Positions 40,101 to 49,607 are shown, numbered from the stretch's first letter. The stretch: DNA of 64,000 bases from Bacteroidota bacterium (GCA_016714535.1 JADKDR010000012.1:144842-208841); one strand, 5' to 3'. Program-made: numbers and translations. Notes: generated from the letters alone by a model not told the origin.

Positions 40101-40555
40101 TATATACTACGCCTAAAAGATAATGCAGGCGATGGCCTCTCTTTTTGGAATAATCCCAATCAGGGTTCCGGATATATCAGAGTAAGAAGTGCTGTCAATA
40201 ATGCTTTAATACGCTCTTTCACAAGCGACTTTGGCGATAATATTTATTTTCAATTTACGGCAGGCTTCTTGTTGCCTGTTGCAGAAACTGCATCAGAAGG
40301 CATTAGCGATATGACCATATTTCCAAATCCCGGAGCGGATTTGATTATGGCAAATATAACTGCAAGCCAAGGACAAGTGATGCATTTGTATATTTCTGAT
40401 TTGCATGGAAAGATGGTATATACTGATACGTACCTTCAAAATCAGGAGCAGGAAAAATTGAATTGGATGTAAGTAAATTGCCGCAAGGTGTTTACCAGGT
40501 TAGCGTACTTGGCAATGGTACTAAAATATGCCGCAAACTTGTATTGATTAAGTAA
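37104..40555 (+). CDS. Large secreted protein with LamG-like domain and type A sorting domain; frameshifted at 3' end
   Basis: About 1,150 residues. Signal peptide MNYFFKVIFIVLAYLGCSFA, then a region with NPNLGCGEWDYNCYTYV, similar to the front of PNGase-F-related Bacteroidota proteins. A LamG/concanavalin-like domain lies around residues 310-520 (SNEITIAFWSKGD, MKIFLNGKQWAVG, GGMDEFSIWNKALDSVALNQ, YYQLNEDAGNTVVDASPLGN). The type A sorting domain starts at MTIFPNPGADLIM. The frame fails at 40453-40457: GAA AAA TTG with one more A gives GAA AAA ATT GAA TTG GAT GTA, and then SKLPQGVYQVSVLGNGTKIC-RKLVLIK to the stop at 40555, the expected domain end. Carbohydrate binding or degradation is plausible but unproven. 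Confidence 0.82.
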
Positions 40556-40559
40556 GCAA

Positions 40560-41135
40560 TTACTTACGATAAAAGTTCATTTCGTCAATGTAATTATAAA
40601 CACTTTCGGGAAGCATATATCGAACATCCTTGCGCGCCTTTATTTGTTCGCGAATAAAACTCGAGCTCAATTCTATGATAGGTGCGCTGGTGTAAATTAC
40701 ATTTTTGTGCTGCTCGTAAGTGCGCGTGGTGGCAGTAGTGCGGGGATAAACATAGATGCGATAATTGTCAAGAATTTGCTCATAATTTTTCCACTTATGT
40801 ATGGTTTCGATATTATCGGCACCCATAATCAAAGCAAATTGCTTGTCGCGAAATCGTTCTTGCAAATACGTTAGTGTATGAATGGTAAAAGATGGTTTAG
40901 GCAAAGAAAATTCAATATCCGATGCTTTAATTTTATTATAGTCTCCTATGGCAGTGCGCACCAATTGCAGGCGATGATAATCCTGCAAGAGCGTCCCAAT
41001 GGGCTTTAGCGGATTGTGAGGACTAACAACCATCCATACTTCGCTCATGCCTGCAAATTCACACATATATTGGGCAATAATCATATGACCGTTGTGCACA
41101 GGATTAAACGAACCAAAAAACAATCCAATTTCCAT
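40560..41135 (-). CDS. nadD: Nicotinate-nucleotide adenylyltransferase
   Basis: Adenylates nicotinate mononucleotide to deamido-NAD in NAD synthesis. 191 residues. The nucleotidyltransferase signature GSFNPVHNGHMIIAQYM opens the protein and the C-terminal SSSFIREQIKARKDVRYMLP carries the second ATP-binding motif. LIMGADNIETIHKWKNYEQI is also typical. The ATG at 41135 is used; a GTG one codon earlier is possible. It starts 2 bases after the gmk stop, so gmk and nadD are co-transcribed, an arrangement common in Bacteroidota. Confidence 0.95.
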   Translation of the reverse strand: MEIGLFFGSFNPVHNGHMIIAQYMCEFAGMSEVWMVVSPHNPLKPIGTLLQDYHRLQLVRTAIGDYNKIKASDIEFSLPKPSFTIHTLTYLQERFRDKQFALIMGADNIETIHKWKNYEQILDNYRIYVYPRTTATTRTYEQHKNVIYTSAPIIELSSSFIREQIKARKDVRYMLPESVYNYIDEMNFYRK

Positions 41136-41137
41136 CA

Positions 41138-41698
41138 CTATTCGTTTAAAAATTTTGTTACCAGTTGACCGGACATTTCGCAGGCTAAATCAAAATCATT
41201 GTTAATAATAACCCGGTCAAAATATTTCTCATAGGTCATTTCCAATTCAGCTTTGGCTACACGCTTGCGCAGGCTTTCGTCCGTTTCGGTGCCACGCTTT
41301 ACCAGCCGCTTGTGCAACTCGGTTATGGATGGCGGCCTTACAAATACAGCCAGACATTTATCACCAAAGCTCTCTTTAATATGCAATCCTCCTTCAACAT
41401 CTACATCAAACACAGTAACCCTGCCCGCTTTGTTTATGCGCTCAATTTCCGACTTTAATGTTCCATAGAAACCATTGGCATAAACTTCTTCCCATTCAAT
41501 AAATTCATTGTTAGAAATTTTGGCCTTAAACTCTTCTATAGAAATAAAATAATAATCAACACCATGTTTCTCAAACTCACGCATCGGGCGAGTTGTGGCC
41601 GACACCGAAAAGGCAAGCTGACTGTTGGTAGCCAATAAAAAATTCTTGATACTGGTTTTACCACTACCCGAAGGCCCACAAAAAACGATAAGTTTCAT
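41138..41698 (-). CDS. gmk: Guanylate kinase
   Basis: Phosphorylates GMP to GDP. 186 residues. The P-loop GPSGSGKTS is at residues 7-15, then the GMP-binding SATTRPMREFEKHGVDYYF, EWEEVYANGFYGTLKSEIE, and VDVEGGLHIKESF; the lid region RLVKRGTETDESLRKRV follows. The ATG at 41698 gives the standard start; the frame is open 13 codons further upstream without similarity. First gene of the gmk-nadD pair. Confidence 0.96.
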   Translation of the reverse strand: MKLIVFCGPSGSGKTSIKNFLLATNSQLAFSVSATTRPMREFEKHGVDYYFISIEEFKAKISNNEFIEWEEVYANGFYGTLKSEIERINKAGRVTVFDVDVEGGLHIKESFGDKCLAVFVRPPSITELHKRLVKRGTETDESLRKRVAKAELEMTYEKYFDRVIINNDFDLACEMSGQLVTKFLNE

Positions 41699-41817
41699 GC
41701 GGTGAAAATACAAAAGGAAACCAAAAGATTTTCGCAACCGGTATTAAAAGATTAGGCTATGAGACTGTTTAATTGCTATTCAACAAGGATTAATTTCTAA
41801 AGTCACAAAAAAATAAA

Positions 41818-41825
41818 TACGTTTG
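41818..41825 (+). promoter_or_regulatory. -7 box for the threonine-dehydrogenase-like gene
   Basis: TACGTTTG is a full TAnnTTTG match, 28 bases before the ATG at 41854. No clear -33 TTTG. Confidence 0.5.
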
Positions 41826-41853
41826 TGCACATCCATTCACTATAAAGCATTTT

Positions 41854-42810
41854 ATGACAGACACTATTCTTGTATTAGGTTCATCGGGTCAGATTGGAAC
41901 CGATCTTGTTCATACCCTGCGCATGCAGCTTGGTAATGACCGCGTAATTGCAGCCGACTTAAAGGCGCAACCCATTTTGCTTGGCGATACCGGCCCGTTC
42001 GAATTTGTTGATGTGTTAGATGACAAAAAAGTTTTTGAAATAATAAAAAAACATAAAGTTACCCATGTCTATTTGCTGGCAGCATTGCTATCTGCAACTG
42101 CCGAACAAAAAATAAAATCGGCATGGCGACTGAATATGGAAGGTTTGTTCAACCTGCTTGAAATAGCACGTGAGCATACCTACCTCAAAATATTTTGGCC
42201 AAGCAGTATTGCCGTATTTGGGCCCACCACACCCAAAGTGCACACACCACAATATACGGTAATGGAGCCTAGCACGGTATATGGCATAAGCAAACTGGCA
42301 GGCGAGCGTTGGTGCGAATATTATTTCAATAAATTTAAAGTGGATGTGCGTAGCATTCGATACCCGGGATTAATTAGCTATAAAAGTGATCCGGGAGGCG
42401 GCACTACCGACTATGCAGTGGCTATCTATCACGAAGCGCTTAAACATAAAAAGTATAATTGCTACCTGCGCGACAATACGCGCATGCCTATGATGTATAT
42501 GCCCGATGCCATACGTGCCACCATACACCTTATGCATGCCGTTGCTGATAAAATAAAAATACGATCCTCGTATAACTTAAGTGCAATAGATTTTACTCCG
42601 GCAGAAATTGCAGCTACTATCAGGCATCATATTCCCGATTTTACAATGACAAACGAGCCTGACTATCGTCAGGCCATTGCCGATAGCTGGCCACAAAGTA
42701 TTGACGATGCAGAAGCACGCTCGCATTGGGGCTGGAAGCATGAATATGATCTGGATAAAATGACGGCAGATATGATGAGCAACCTCAGGCAGCAATTAAA
42801 AGTAAGTTGA
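41854..42810 (+). CDS. NAD-dependent epimerase/dehydratase family protein, L-threonine 3-dehydrogenase-like
   Basis: Extended SDR of 318 residues. NAD-binding GSSGQIGTDL near the start, FWPSSIAVFGP, the catalytic Tyr/Lys in VYGISKLAGERWCEYYF, then RYPGLISYKSDPGGGTTDYA and FTPAEIAATIRHHIPDF. The GLISYKSDPGGGTTDYA block is characteristic of SDR-type L-threonine 3-dehydrogenases of Bacteroidota, which oxidise threonine to 2-amino-3-ketobutyrate. The partner glycine C-acetyltransferase is not adjacent. The sugar-epimerase alternative is less likely because of that block. Confidence 0.85.
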   Translation: MTDTILVLGSSGQIGTDLVHTLRMQLGNDRVIAADLKAQPILLGDTGPFEFVDVLDDKKVFEIIKKHKVTHVYLLAALLSATAEQKIKSAWRLNMEGLFNLLEIAREHTYLKIFWPSSIAVFGPTTPKVHTPQYTVMEPSTVYGISKLAGERWCEYYFNKFKVDVRSIRYPGLISYKSDPGGGTTDYAVAIYHEALKHKKYNCYLRDNTRMPMMYMPDAIRATIHLMHAVADKIKIRSSYNLSAIDFTPAEIAATIRHHIPDFTMTNEPDYRQAIADSWPQSIDDAEARSHWGWKHEYDLDKMTADMMSNLRQQLKVS

Positions 42811-42899
42811 TGCACTTATCTTTATTCACTTACAACAATTAACAGAAAAAGGCATTTCAAAATCAATCGTATCTTAGCAATCAATACACAAATAAGCAA

Positions 42900-43649
42900 T
42901 TGGGACTCTTCTCTAACATATTCGGCAAAAAGGAAATAGTACCTGTTACAGATTTTTCATCTATTAAAACCGATATACACTCGCACCTCATACCTGGCAT
43001 AGATGATGGAGCCAAAACGATGGACGATTCCATTGAACTGATACGTGCGCAATATGCTCTTGGCATACGAAATTTTATTACCACGCCTCATATTATGAGC
43101 GACTTTTTTAAAAATACTCCCGAAATAATTATTGGCGGACTGAATGAATTGCGCTTAGTGCTGAAGCAGGAAAACATTGAGGTACAAATAGATGCAGCAG
43201 CCGAATATTACCTTGACGAGGGCTTTGTAAAAAAACTTGATAGCGAACCTCTACTTACTTTTGGTGATAATTATTTATTGTTTGAGATATCTTACATCAA
43301 TGCACCTGAAAACCTGCGCGATATAATTTTCCGCATTCAAACCAATGGCTACAAACCCATACTTGCACATCCCGAGCGCTATCCATTTTTCTACAACCGT
43401 TTCGATGAATATAAAAAAATACGTGATCTTGATGTTAAGCTACAGCTTAACATAAATTCGCTATCGGGCTATTACGGTGCCGATGCTAAACGTGTAGCCG
43501 AAAAATTAATTGATGCCAATCTGATAGACTTGATAGGTAGCGATATGCATCATCAGCGACATGCAGCAGCCATGCGCCTTGTTTGCAACGAAAAATATTT
43601 TAGTAAAGTTGCATCCATAGATTTGTTGAATAAGACCATCTTTTCGTAA
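42900..43649 (+). CDS. CpsB/YwqE-type tyrosine-protein phosphatase (PHP domain)
   Basis: 249-residue PHP-fold metal-dependent phosphatase similar to CpsB/YwqE, which dephosphorylate tyrosine kinases that control capsule export. The metal-binding motifs TDIHSHLIPGIDDGAKTMDD, TTPHIM, AHPERYPFFY and IGSDMHHQRH are all present. No ATG is available at a suitable place; the TTG at 42900 gives MGLFSNIFGKKE, the usual family start, so a TTG start is called. No tyrosine kinase is nearby. An 89-base gap separates it from the SDR gene. Confidence 0.88.
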   Translation: MGLFSNIFGKKEIVPVTDFSSIKTDIHSHLIPGIDDGAKTMDDSIELIRAQYALGIRNFITTPHIMSDFFKNTPEIIIGGLNELRLVLKQENIEVQIDAAAEYYLDEGFVKKLDSEPLLTFGDNYLLFEISYINAPENLRDIIFRIQTNGYKPILAHPERYPFFYNRFDEYKKIRDLDVKLQLNINSLSGYYGADAKRVAEKLIDANLIDLIGSDMHHQRHAAAMRLVCNEKYFSKVASIDLLNKTIFS

Positions 43650-43658
43650 TCGTGTGCA

Positions 43659-43811
43659 ATGCTAAATCACACTGTTACCTCCTCCACAAAAATTTCTGAG
43701 AATTTATTCCTCTTTGACCCAAATGAGGATGACTTAAAGTCGCTTTATTATAAAGTTGCTATCAATAACTTGCAACATGAAATTTACAGAGTGTGCCACT
43801 CAAAACTTTAA
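43659..43811 (+). CDS. Possible 50-residue small protein
   Basis: ATG at 43659, 9 bases after the phosphatase stop, opens a 50-codon frame with protein-like composition: MLNHTVTSSTKISENLFLFD then PNEDDLKSLYYKVAINNLQH and EIYRVCHSKL. No known family, signal peptide or membrane segment. It could be translated from the same message as the phosphatase, or be a relic. The position and composition are the only support. Confidence 0.3.
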   Translation: MLNHTVTSSTKISENLFLFDPNEDDLKSLYYKVAINNLQHEIYRVCHSKL

Positions 43812-43942
43812 ACCAATGCATCATATATACTCATAGTTACATCATGGTTTTGCTTCACCTCATACACTGACTTGGCTACTGCTTCATCTTGCTGTTTGGG
43901 TTGCAAAGGGTGAATAAATCTTTTAAGTATGCTATGGCGACT
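43808..43942 (-). pseudogene. Short coding relic without a start codon
   Basis: One minus-strand frame reads SRHSILKRFIHPLQPKQQDE, then AVAKSVYEVKQNHDVTMSIY and DALV before a TAA; a stop bounds it upstream and no start codon precedes most of it. Composition is protein-like and not low complexity. It may be the tail of a lost gene next to kmo. No family recognised. The remaining bases of the 43650-43974 gap show nothing. Confidence 0.3.
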
Positions 43943-43974
43943 TTAAATATTTTTTATCTATAAATATTAAGTAA

Positions 43975-45324
43975 TTACAATTTAGCAACCACTAACTCCA
44001 TCATCCTGCTCATCACTTCATCGCTATCAAATTTATTTTTCACATCCGGTATTTGCAATAGTTCATTCATGATAACATCTTGCTTTTTGCTTACTGCCAG
44101 AGCTTCGTTGTAGGGGATGTGGCTAAATGACACCATGCTATAAAGTGGCATCCATTTATCCGGATGTTTTGCAAAAAAAGCACCTTCTATTTTCTTTCGT
44201 AGCAAAAACTGTTCATCATTAACCAGGTCGCGCATTTCAATAAAATTGTTTAAGGCAAGTTCGGCAATGCCATCGCCTGCAGGTTTGCGCTTTTGCTCGT
44301 ATTCCTTACAAATATGTTCCCAATTGTGGTCGTGTTTTGTAATCAGTTCATTAAGTGTAAAGCAATCTTCGAAACCACAATTCATACCTTGACCATAAAA
44401 TGGCACAATGGCATGCGCAGCATCGCCTATCAGCAGCATGCGGTTGCGAAAAGTCCAGGGTGCGCACCGCACAGTCATTAGTGCCCCGGTTGGGTTTTGA
44501 AAAAAGTCTTTCGTTAAGTTAGGCATCAATGGCACCGCATCGGGAAACTGTTGATTAAAAAACTTCAACACATCCTCTTCGGTTTGAAGTGCTTCAAACG
44601 AGGTGTCGCCTTTATGTGGAAAAAACAACGTACACGTAAAACTTCCATCCGGATTAGGAAGTGCTATGAGCATATAGCCTCCACGTGGCCAAATGTGTAG
44701 TGCATTTTTTTCAATCACAAAGTTTCCTTCGTAGCCTGCTTCTATGCACAACTCCTTATACCCGTGTTCCAGATATTGCTGCGAGTAATTGAATTTTTCG
44801 GTAAACTGCATGGGCAAGCGTGATGGTGAATATGCACCATCACTACCCATTATAAAGTTACATGTTTTCTCCTCTGTTTTCTTTGTCTGATTGTTATTAA
44901 TAACAATGGTATTCGTTTCCAAATCTACTTTGGTAATAGTTTCATCAAAACGTATAATAGCACCGTTACGCTCGGCAGCATCCATCAATAAGCAATTGAT
45001 ATCTCTTCGCGAAATGGAATAAATAGCCTGCCCTTCTTTGCCATAGCGTTGAAAATTTTGTGTGCCATCGGGAGCATGCACTTGCCGGCCATGCATGGGT
45101 ATTGCATTATCGCGTATAAATTGGTCGAGACCCGCTCCTTGCAACCCTTGCCAACCGCGGTCGCTAAGGGCAAGGTTTATACTCCTGCCTGCCGATATAT
45201 CGGTTTTGCGCATATCGGGCCTGCGCTCGTGCAGGGTAACTTTGTAACCCTGCTTACATAAATATACTGCCATGAGCGAACCTACAAGTCCGGCACCTAA
45301 TAATGTGACTTCGCGTTTTTCCAT
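43975..45324 (-). CDS. kmo: Kynurenine 3-monooxygenase
   Basis: FAD-dependent hydroxylase of 449 residues converting L-kynurenine to 3-hydroxykynurenine in tryptophan breakdown or NAD synthesis. The FAD dinucleotide motif TLLGAGLVGSLMAVYL is at the N-terminus, then RRPDMRKTDISAGRSINLAL, IMGSDGAYSPSR, VRCAPWTFRNRMLLIGDAAH and the FAD-binding IVPFYGQGMNCGFEDC. Length is normal. It starts 14 bases after the rlmB stop, so it is probably the last gene of an operon with the GWxTD protein and rlmB. Other kynurenine-pathway genes are not in the window. Confidence 0.93.
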   Translation of the reverse strand: MEKREVTLLGAGLVGSLMAVYLCKQGYKVTLHERRPDMRKTDISAGRSINLALSDRGWQGLQGAGLDQFIRDNAIPMHGRQVHAPDGTQNFQRYGKEGQAIYSISRRDINCLLMDAAERNGAIIRFDETITKVDLETNTIVINNNQTKKTEEKTCNFIMGSDGAYSPSRLPMQFTEKFNYSQQYLEHGYKELCIEAGYEGNFVIEKNALHIWPRGGYMLIALPNPDGSFTCTLFFPHKGDTSFEALQTEEDVLKFFNQQFPDAVPLMPNLTKDFFQNPTGALMTVRCAPWTFRNRMLLIGDAAHAIVPFYGQGMNCGFEDCFTLNELITKHDHNWEHICKEYEQKRKPAGDGIAELALNNFIEMRDLVNDEQFLLRKKIEGAFFAKHPDKWMPLYSMVSFSHIPYNEALAVSKKQDVIMNELLQIPDVKNKFDSDEVMSRMMELVVAKL

Positions 45325-45338
45325 TTTTTTTATTTAAT

Positions 45339-46076
45339 TTAAATTGATGCACGTTGGCGCTGTGCCTCATACATAATGATAGATGCAGCTGCTGACACAT
45401 TGAGCGACTCAATGGTCCCTTGCATGGGTATTTTAAACCGCACATCACACAATCTCAAATACTCGGGCGATATTCCTTTGTCTTCGCTTCCCATTATAAT
45501 TGCAACAGGTGTAGTTAAATCCACAAATGGCAATTCCTTATTCGCCTTTTCATTACTGCCTACAATGGTTACTCCACTTTGTTTCAAAAAGTATAGTGCC
45601 AGCTTTAAATTCGCTTCGCGGCAAATGGTAATCTTATGCAAGGCTCCAGCACTTGTCTTTATAGAATCTGCATTAACCGGAGCATTGCCCTGAGCAGGAA
45701 CTATGATTGCATGCACACCCATGCACTCTGCCGTGCGGGCTATTGCGCCAAAGTTGCGCACATCGGTCACTTTATCCAACACTAACAAGAAAGGCACTTT
45801 ACCTTCTTCAAACAATTGAGGCACCACATGCTCCACTAGTTGATATTGAATCTCGGAAATAAAAGCAATAGCTCCCTGATGATTAGCACGTGTAAGCCGG
45901 TTTAGCTTTTCTACAGGAACCTGCTGATACAACAAATTATTTTTTTTGATATGCGCACGCAGTTCATTCATTAGCGGATTGTTGATGCCCGACTGTATAA
46001 ATATTTTTTCAAACTCCTTTCCTGCGTCTATTGCTTCTATAATGGCACGTATGCCATATACTGCTTGTTCATTCAT
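45339..46076 (-). CDS. rlmB: 23S rRNA (guanosine-2'-O)-methyltransferase RlmB (SpoU family)
   Basis: SPOUT-fold methyltransferase of 245 residues. N-terminal substrate-binding part starts MNEQAVYGIRAIIEAIDAG. The three SpoU motifs are present: VRNFGAIARTAECMGV, IIMGSEDKGISPEYLRLCD and IPMQGTIESLNVSAAASIIM. It would methylate a guanosine of 23S rRNA. The ATG at 46076 is preferred to an in-frame TTG 21 bases upstream because it gives the standard N-terminus. The GWxTD gene ends 36 bases before it and kmo begins 14 bases after it. Confidence 0.93.
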   Translation of the reverse strand: MNEQAVYGIRAIIEAIDAGKEFEKIFIQSGINNPLMNELRAHIKKNNLLYQQVPVEKLNRLTRANHQGAIAFISEIQYQLVEHVVPQLFEEGKVPFLLVLDKVTDVRNFGAIARTAECMGVHAIIVPAQGNAPVNADSIKTSAGALHKITICREANLKLALYFLKQSGVTIVGSNEKANKELPFVDLTTPVAIIMGSEDKGISPEYLRLCDVRFKIPMQGTIESLNVSAAASIIMYEAQRQRASI

Positions 46077-46112
46077 CACCACGGTATTATCGGTCAAAGA
46101 TGGGAATGCATA

Positions 46113-47366
46113 TTAGTTTTTCAAAATTTTGATTTCACCCTTTCGCCACATATCCACCATGCCGGTCCAGGGATACTCATAACTTATGGAACGAATGAGT
46201 TGATAATCGTTGTCAGAAAAAGGATTTTTTACACGAGCAAAGGTAAACCTCACACTATTTTGATTGAATAGTGTGTACGCCCAGGTTTCTTCTTTATTGT
46301 TACGGTACACCTCGGCAGGAGGTCCAAACACAATATACATCATACCTCTATCCGTTTTCCATCCCGAAGTATAACTCGTAAAAAATTTATTTGTCTGCTG
46401 CACCCGCTGAAAATAAAGCTCTTGCAACTTCTTCACATCGGACTCATTCCCTGCACATTTCAACCAGAAATCATCAAAGTGCTTGCTTCCCCCATCGCTA
46501 TTGATAATCGAATTATACTCTTCGTTGGTGGTAATATATCGCATTTGCTGTTTCATCTGAGCAGCGCTACGTATACGAGGATAGTCATTGTCTTCATATA
46601 TCAGGGTAAGGCCATCCTTTATCAAAGTATCGTATTGAAAATGATACAGTCCTATAAAATCGGGAGCAAACACATCTGTATCAAATGTGAAACGATATGC
46701 GCTATCACTTTTATAAGAAAATTTTGTTAGATCGGTTTGTTTGAATGGTGGAGCTGCAATGGGGAAATCATCCTTGAAATAACGTACCCAACATTGCTGG
46801 TGAAGACCATCTCCTGTTATCTTATACGCTGCATTATTGCGTACCCAATTGGTATATTGCCAACTGCTGTCATTTATGCTCCATATAGAAAAGTTTATAG
46901 CACTCTGCATAGACGAAGCATCTACCCTGATATTTTTTTCTGTGTGCTTACTTCTGTGCAAGTCATGTAAGGAAGCATGAGCAATATACGATGGCAATGC
47001 AGGTTTGGGTAGGCGCAATTGCAAGGTTAATGGATTTGCAAGGTTATTCTTTTTTAAAGTATAGCGTTGGCATACAGAATCTATCACTTTTGAAGATGTG
47101 TAATTTTCGTAAACCGAAAAAGTAAAATAAACCGAAGCTTCAAATTCACCACTCCCATTTTTAAATAACAACTCGGCAGGATTAATTATTAAAAAAAGAA
47201 TGGCACTATCCTGAGTATGCTTTACAAATAAATCAGGATTAAGTACCGAAATACCCTGATTGTACATGTTGTTATAATTGAAAGAAGATAATTTTCCCGA
47301 ATTGCATGACATCAAGAGCCATGAAACAACCACAATAATTGAAATATTAATACTACCTTTTAGCAT
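46113..47366 (-). CDS. GWxTD domain lipoprotein
   Basis: Predicted lipoprotein of 417 residues: the hydrophobic leader ends in the lipobox LLMSC near residue 21. The N-terminal half is beta-rich and unassigned. The C-terminal GWxTD domain is clear, with FFTSYTSGWKTDRGMMYIVF then GPPAEVYRNNKEETWAYTLF. GWxTD proteins are widespread in Bacteroidota and of unknown function. A C7/G7 run lies 13 bases upstream of the start (around 47379-47385). It heads the minus-strand set GWxTD - rlmB - kmo. Confidence 0.85.
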   Translation of the reverse strand: MLKGSINISIIVVVSWLLMSCNSGKLSSFNYNNMYNQGISVLNPDLFVKHTQDSAILFLIINPAELLFKNGSGEFEASVYFTFSVYENYTSSKVIDSVCQRYTLKKNNLANPLTLQLRLPKPALPSYIAHASLHDLHRSKHTEKNIRVDASSMQSAINFSIWSINDSSWQYTNWVRNNAAYKITGDGLHQQCWVRYFKDDFPIAAPPFKQTDLTKFSYKSDSAYRFTFDTDVFAPDFIGLYHFQYDTLIKDGLTLIYEDNDYPRIRSAAQMKQQMRYITTNEEYNSIINSDGGSKHFDDFWLKCAGNESDVKKLQELYFQRVQQTNKFFTSYTSGWKTDRGMMYIVFGPPAEVYRNNKEETWAYTLFNQNSVRFTFARVKNPFSDNDYQLIRSISYEYPWTGMVDMWRKGEIKILKN

Positions 47367-47441
47367 GAAGAATAAATAGGGGGGGCAAGGTATTTAATAT
47401 ATTACATTAGCTATTTAAGCATATAAAAAATTACAATTCCA

Positions 47442-48440
47442 TCATACTGTAACCGGTATCTCTTCATAGTACTTTAGTATCTCATCAAAAATGGAATAAA
47501 TTTCTTGCAGGGAGTTTGATCTTACAAGCCTCATTCGGAAATCTTTAAAATGATCAAGCCCCTTAAAATAATTGCTATAATGCCTGCGCATTTCTAAAAT
47601 ACCAACCACACCATTTTTCCATTTAATAGAAAAATCGAGGTGCTGTTTGCAAACCTCAACACGTTCAGCTACGGTGGCTGCAGATAACAACTCCCCGGTT
47701 TGCATATAATGTTTGGTTTGATTAAAAATCCACGGATTGCCAATGGCTCCGCGGCCAATCATAATGCCATCAACCCCATAAGTATCGCGCATTTGTTTCG
47801 CTTTCTGCGGACTATCAACATCGCCATTTCCAAAAATTGGAATCGTAATAGCAGGGTTGTTTTTCAACTCTCCAATAAGTGTCCAATCTGCCGCGCCCTT
47901 ATACATTTGTGCTCGGGTACGTGCATGAATGGTGAGTGCTGCTATGCCAATATCTTGAAGTCGCATGGCCACTTCAAGTATATTCTTGGTATTATCATCC
48001 CAACCTAACCGCGTTTTTACAGTTACCGGTCTTGTTGCCTTGTTAATTACTGCCTGTGTCATGGCAACCATCTTATCAATATCTTGCAACAATGCTGCAC
48101 CTGCACCCTTACATGCAACGGCTTTTACCGGACAACCATAATTAATATCTATTAAATCGGGCTGGGCGGCATCTGCGATAGCAGCAGCCTCCTCCATGGA
48201 GTGAATATCACTGCCAAAAAGCTGAATTCCAATAGGACGCTCATATTCGAAAATATCAAGCTTCTTTACACTCTTGGCAGCATCACGTATCAAACCCTCG
48301 CTCGAAATAAACTCAGTGTACATAAGGTCTGCACCTCCTTGCTTGCATACTGCGCGAAAAGGCGGATCGCTTACATCTTCCATAGGGGCAAGCAAAAGTG
48401 GGAATGTCCCCAGGTCTATATTTCCGATTTTAACTCCCAT
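47442..48440 (-). CDS. dusB: tRNA-dihydrouridine synthase B
   Basis: FMN-dependent enzyme reducing uridine to dihydrouridine in tRNA. 332 residues with TIM-barrel motifs: LLAPMEDVSDPPFRAVCK, INYGCPVKAVACKGAGAALL with the catalytic Cys, IHARTRAQMYKGAADW, IFGNGDVDSPQKA and IGRGAIGNPWIFNQ. The ATG at 48440 is used; 12 open codons upstream are not family-like. It stands on its own between two terminator/promoter regions. Confidence 0.95.
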   Translation of the reverse strand: MGVKIGNIDLGTFPLLLAPMEDVSDPPFRAVCKQGGADLMYTEFISSEGLIRDAAKSVKKLDIFEYERPIGIQLFGSDIHSMEEAAAIADAAQPDLIDINYGCPVKAVACKGAGAALLQDIDKMVAMTQAVINKATRPVTVKTRLGWDDNTKNILEVAMRLQDIGIAALTIHARTRAQMYKGAADWTLIGELKNNPAITIPIFGNGDVDSPQKAKQMRDTYGVDGIMIGRGAIGNPWIFNQTKHYMQTGELLSAATVAERVEVCKQHLDFSIKWKNGVVGILEMRRHYSNYFKGLDHFKDFRMRLVRSNSLQEIYSIFDEILKYYEEIPVTV

Positions 48441-48487
48441 TATTTTGTGAATGCAAAAATATTCAAAAACGAACAAACATCAGCAAT

Positions 48488-48512
48488 AAAAAAGCCGCGC
48501 ATGTTGCACGGC
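48488..48512 (-). terminator. Rho-independent terminator after the sorting-domain protein gene
   Basis: Stem GCCG-C-GCA / TGC-A-CGGC at 48494-48512, followed on the minus strand by six T (complement of 48488-48493). It begins 24 bases after the stop of the gene at 48536. Confidence 0.7.
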
Positions 48513-48535
48513 CTCTTCATTACTTTTTATTTACC

Positions 48536-49607
48536 TTATTGCTTTATGATTCGTGTGGTATAATTGGTATCACCACCTATTACGGTAACTGCATAAATTC
48601 CCTTTTGCATACCATCCGTATCAAATACGATGTTGAACTTACCTTTAGCTAAGTTTTTTGTTGGTATTGTTCTTACTAATTTGCCGGTAACATCGGTTAC
48701 ATTAATCTGCACATCACCTGCTGGCATTTCATTTACCAGTAGTTGCACCATATTGATGGTAGGATTAGGAAAGGTTACAATCGAATTCTCCTGCTGCATA
48801 ACTTGATTGATTGATGTTGAATTAAGCGATTGATAAAAAGCGGTTTTGTTATCGCTGTTACCCTGTTGTGATATGGTTGTATCGTACGAAATAAAAAACT
48901 GATTAAGTAAATCTCCAGCATCAGCCGAAAACCAATTATAAGAAGTTGAACTGTATGTTGAAATTTCAGGAGGCAAAGGTATTCCAACATAAACCATGGA
49001 GTCTGTATGGGCTTGTTGCGTTTTTACGCGTAACACATTACTGTAGGTTGCTAGTGGTGTAATTAGGGTGCCATATCCATCGCTTGCAAAATTCGCTATT
49101 CCTGACCGATAAGTTGATACGGTTATACCCAAATTAGTTATGGAGTAAGAAGCCTCATAGGTATCGCTCCATGTCGTAGTGCTATTTGTTGGAAACTGCA
49201 TTACCGTTTGTGGATTGCTAAATGTAAATATTAAATCTATTCCTTGTTGATTTGCGGCTACTCCTAACAATTCCACCAATGTTGAAGTTGCATTATAATA
49301 CGAATAGGCAACTGTTCCGTTTGGATCAATAGCGCCTGCTATAGTAGCCAAGGGAAAATTTGACGAAAACGGTGTTACCGAGGCTACTACGTAATCAACT
49401 TGATTTGCATTGCCTAAACTTACTGCATTCATAAAGTTCCAGGTCTGATTGGCTCCTCCGCTGCCTTCGCTCAGTGCAGCTGCATCTAATTCTGTATCAA
49501 CTATGGTAGTTCCGATGCCGGGAAAATGCGAACTATTAATAACGGGTTGGGCATATACTAAACTTGTAAGAAGTATAGCCGGAATCAATGCGTAAAATTT
49601 TTTTCAT
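48536..49607 (-). CDS. Secreted protein with type A sorting domain, unknown family; frameshift in the signal peptide
   Basis: About 357 residues. The frame of the body begins LIPAILLTSLVYAQPVINSS. The likely signal peptide M-K-K-F-Y-A-L-I-P-A-I-L-L starts at ATG 49607 but is separated by one extra A in an A7 run (complement of 49598-49604); six A restore the frame. The mature part is beta-rich with no known domain (GSGGANQTWNFMNAVSLGN), and the C-terminus is a type A sorting domain (TFPNPTINMVQLLVNEMPAG...KGIYAVTVIGGDTNYTTRII). It is followed by a terminator and lies just downstream of tRNA-Phe. Confidence 0.8.
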
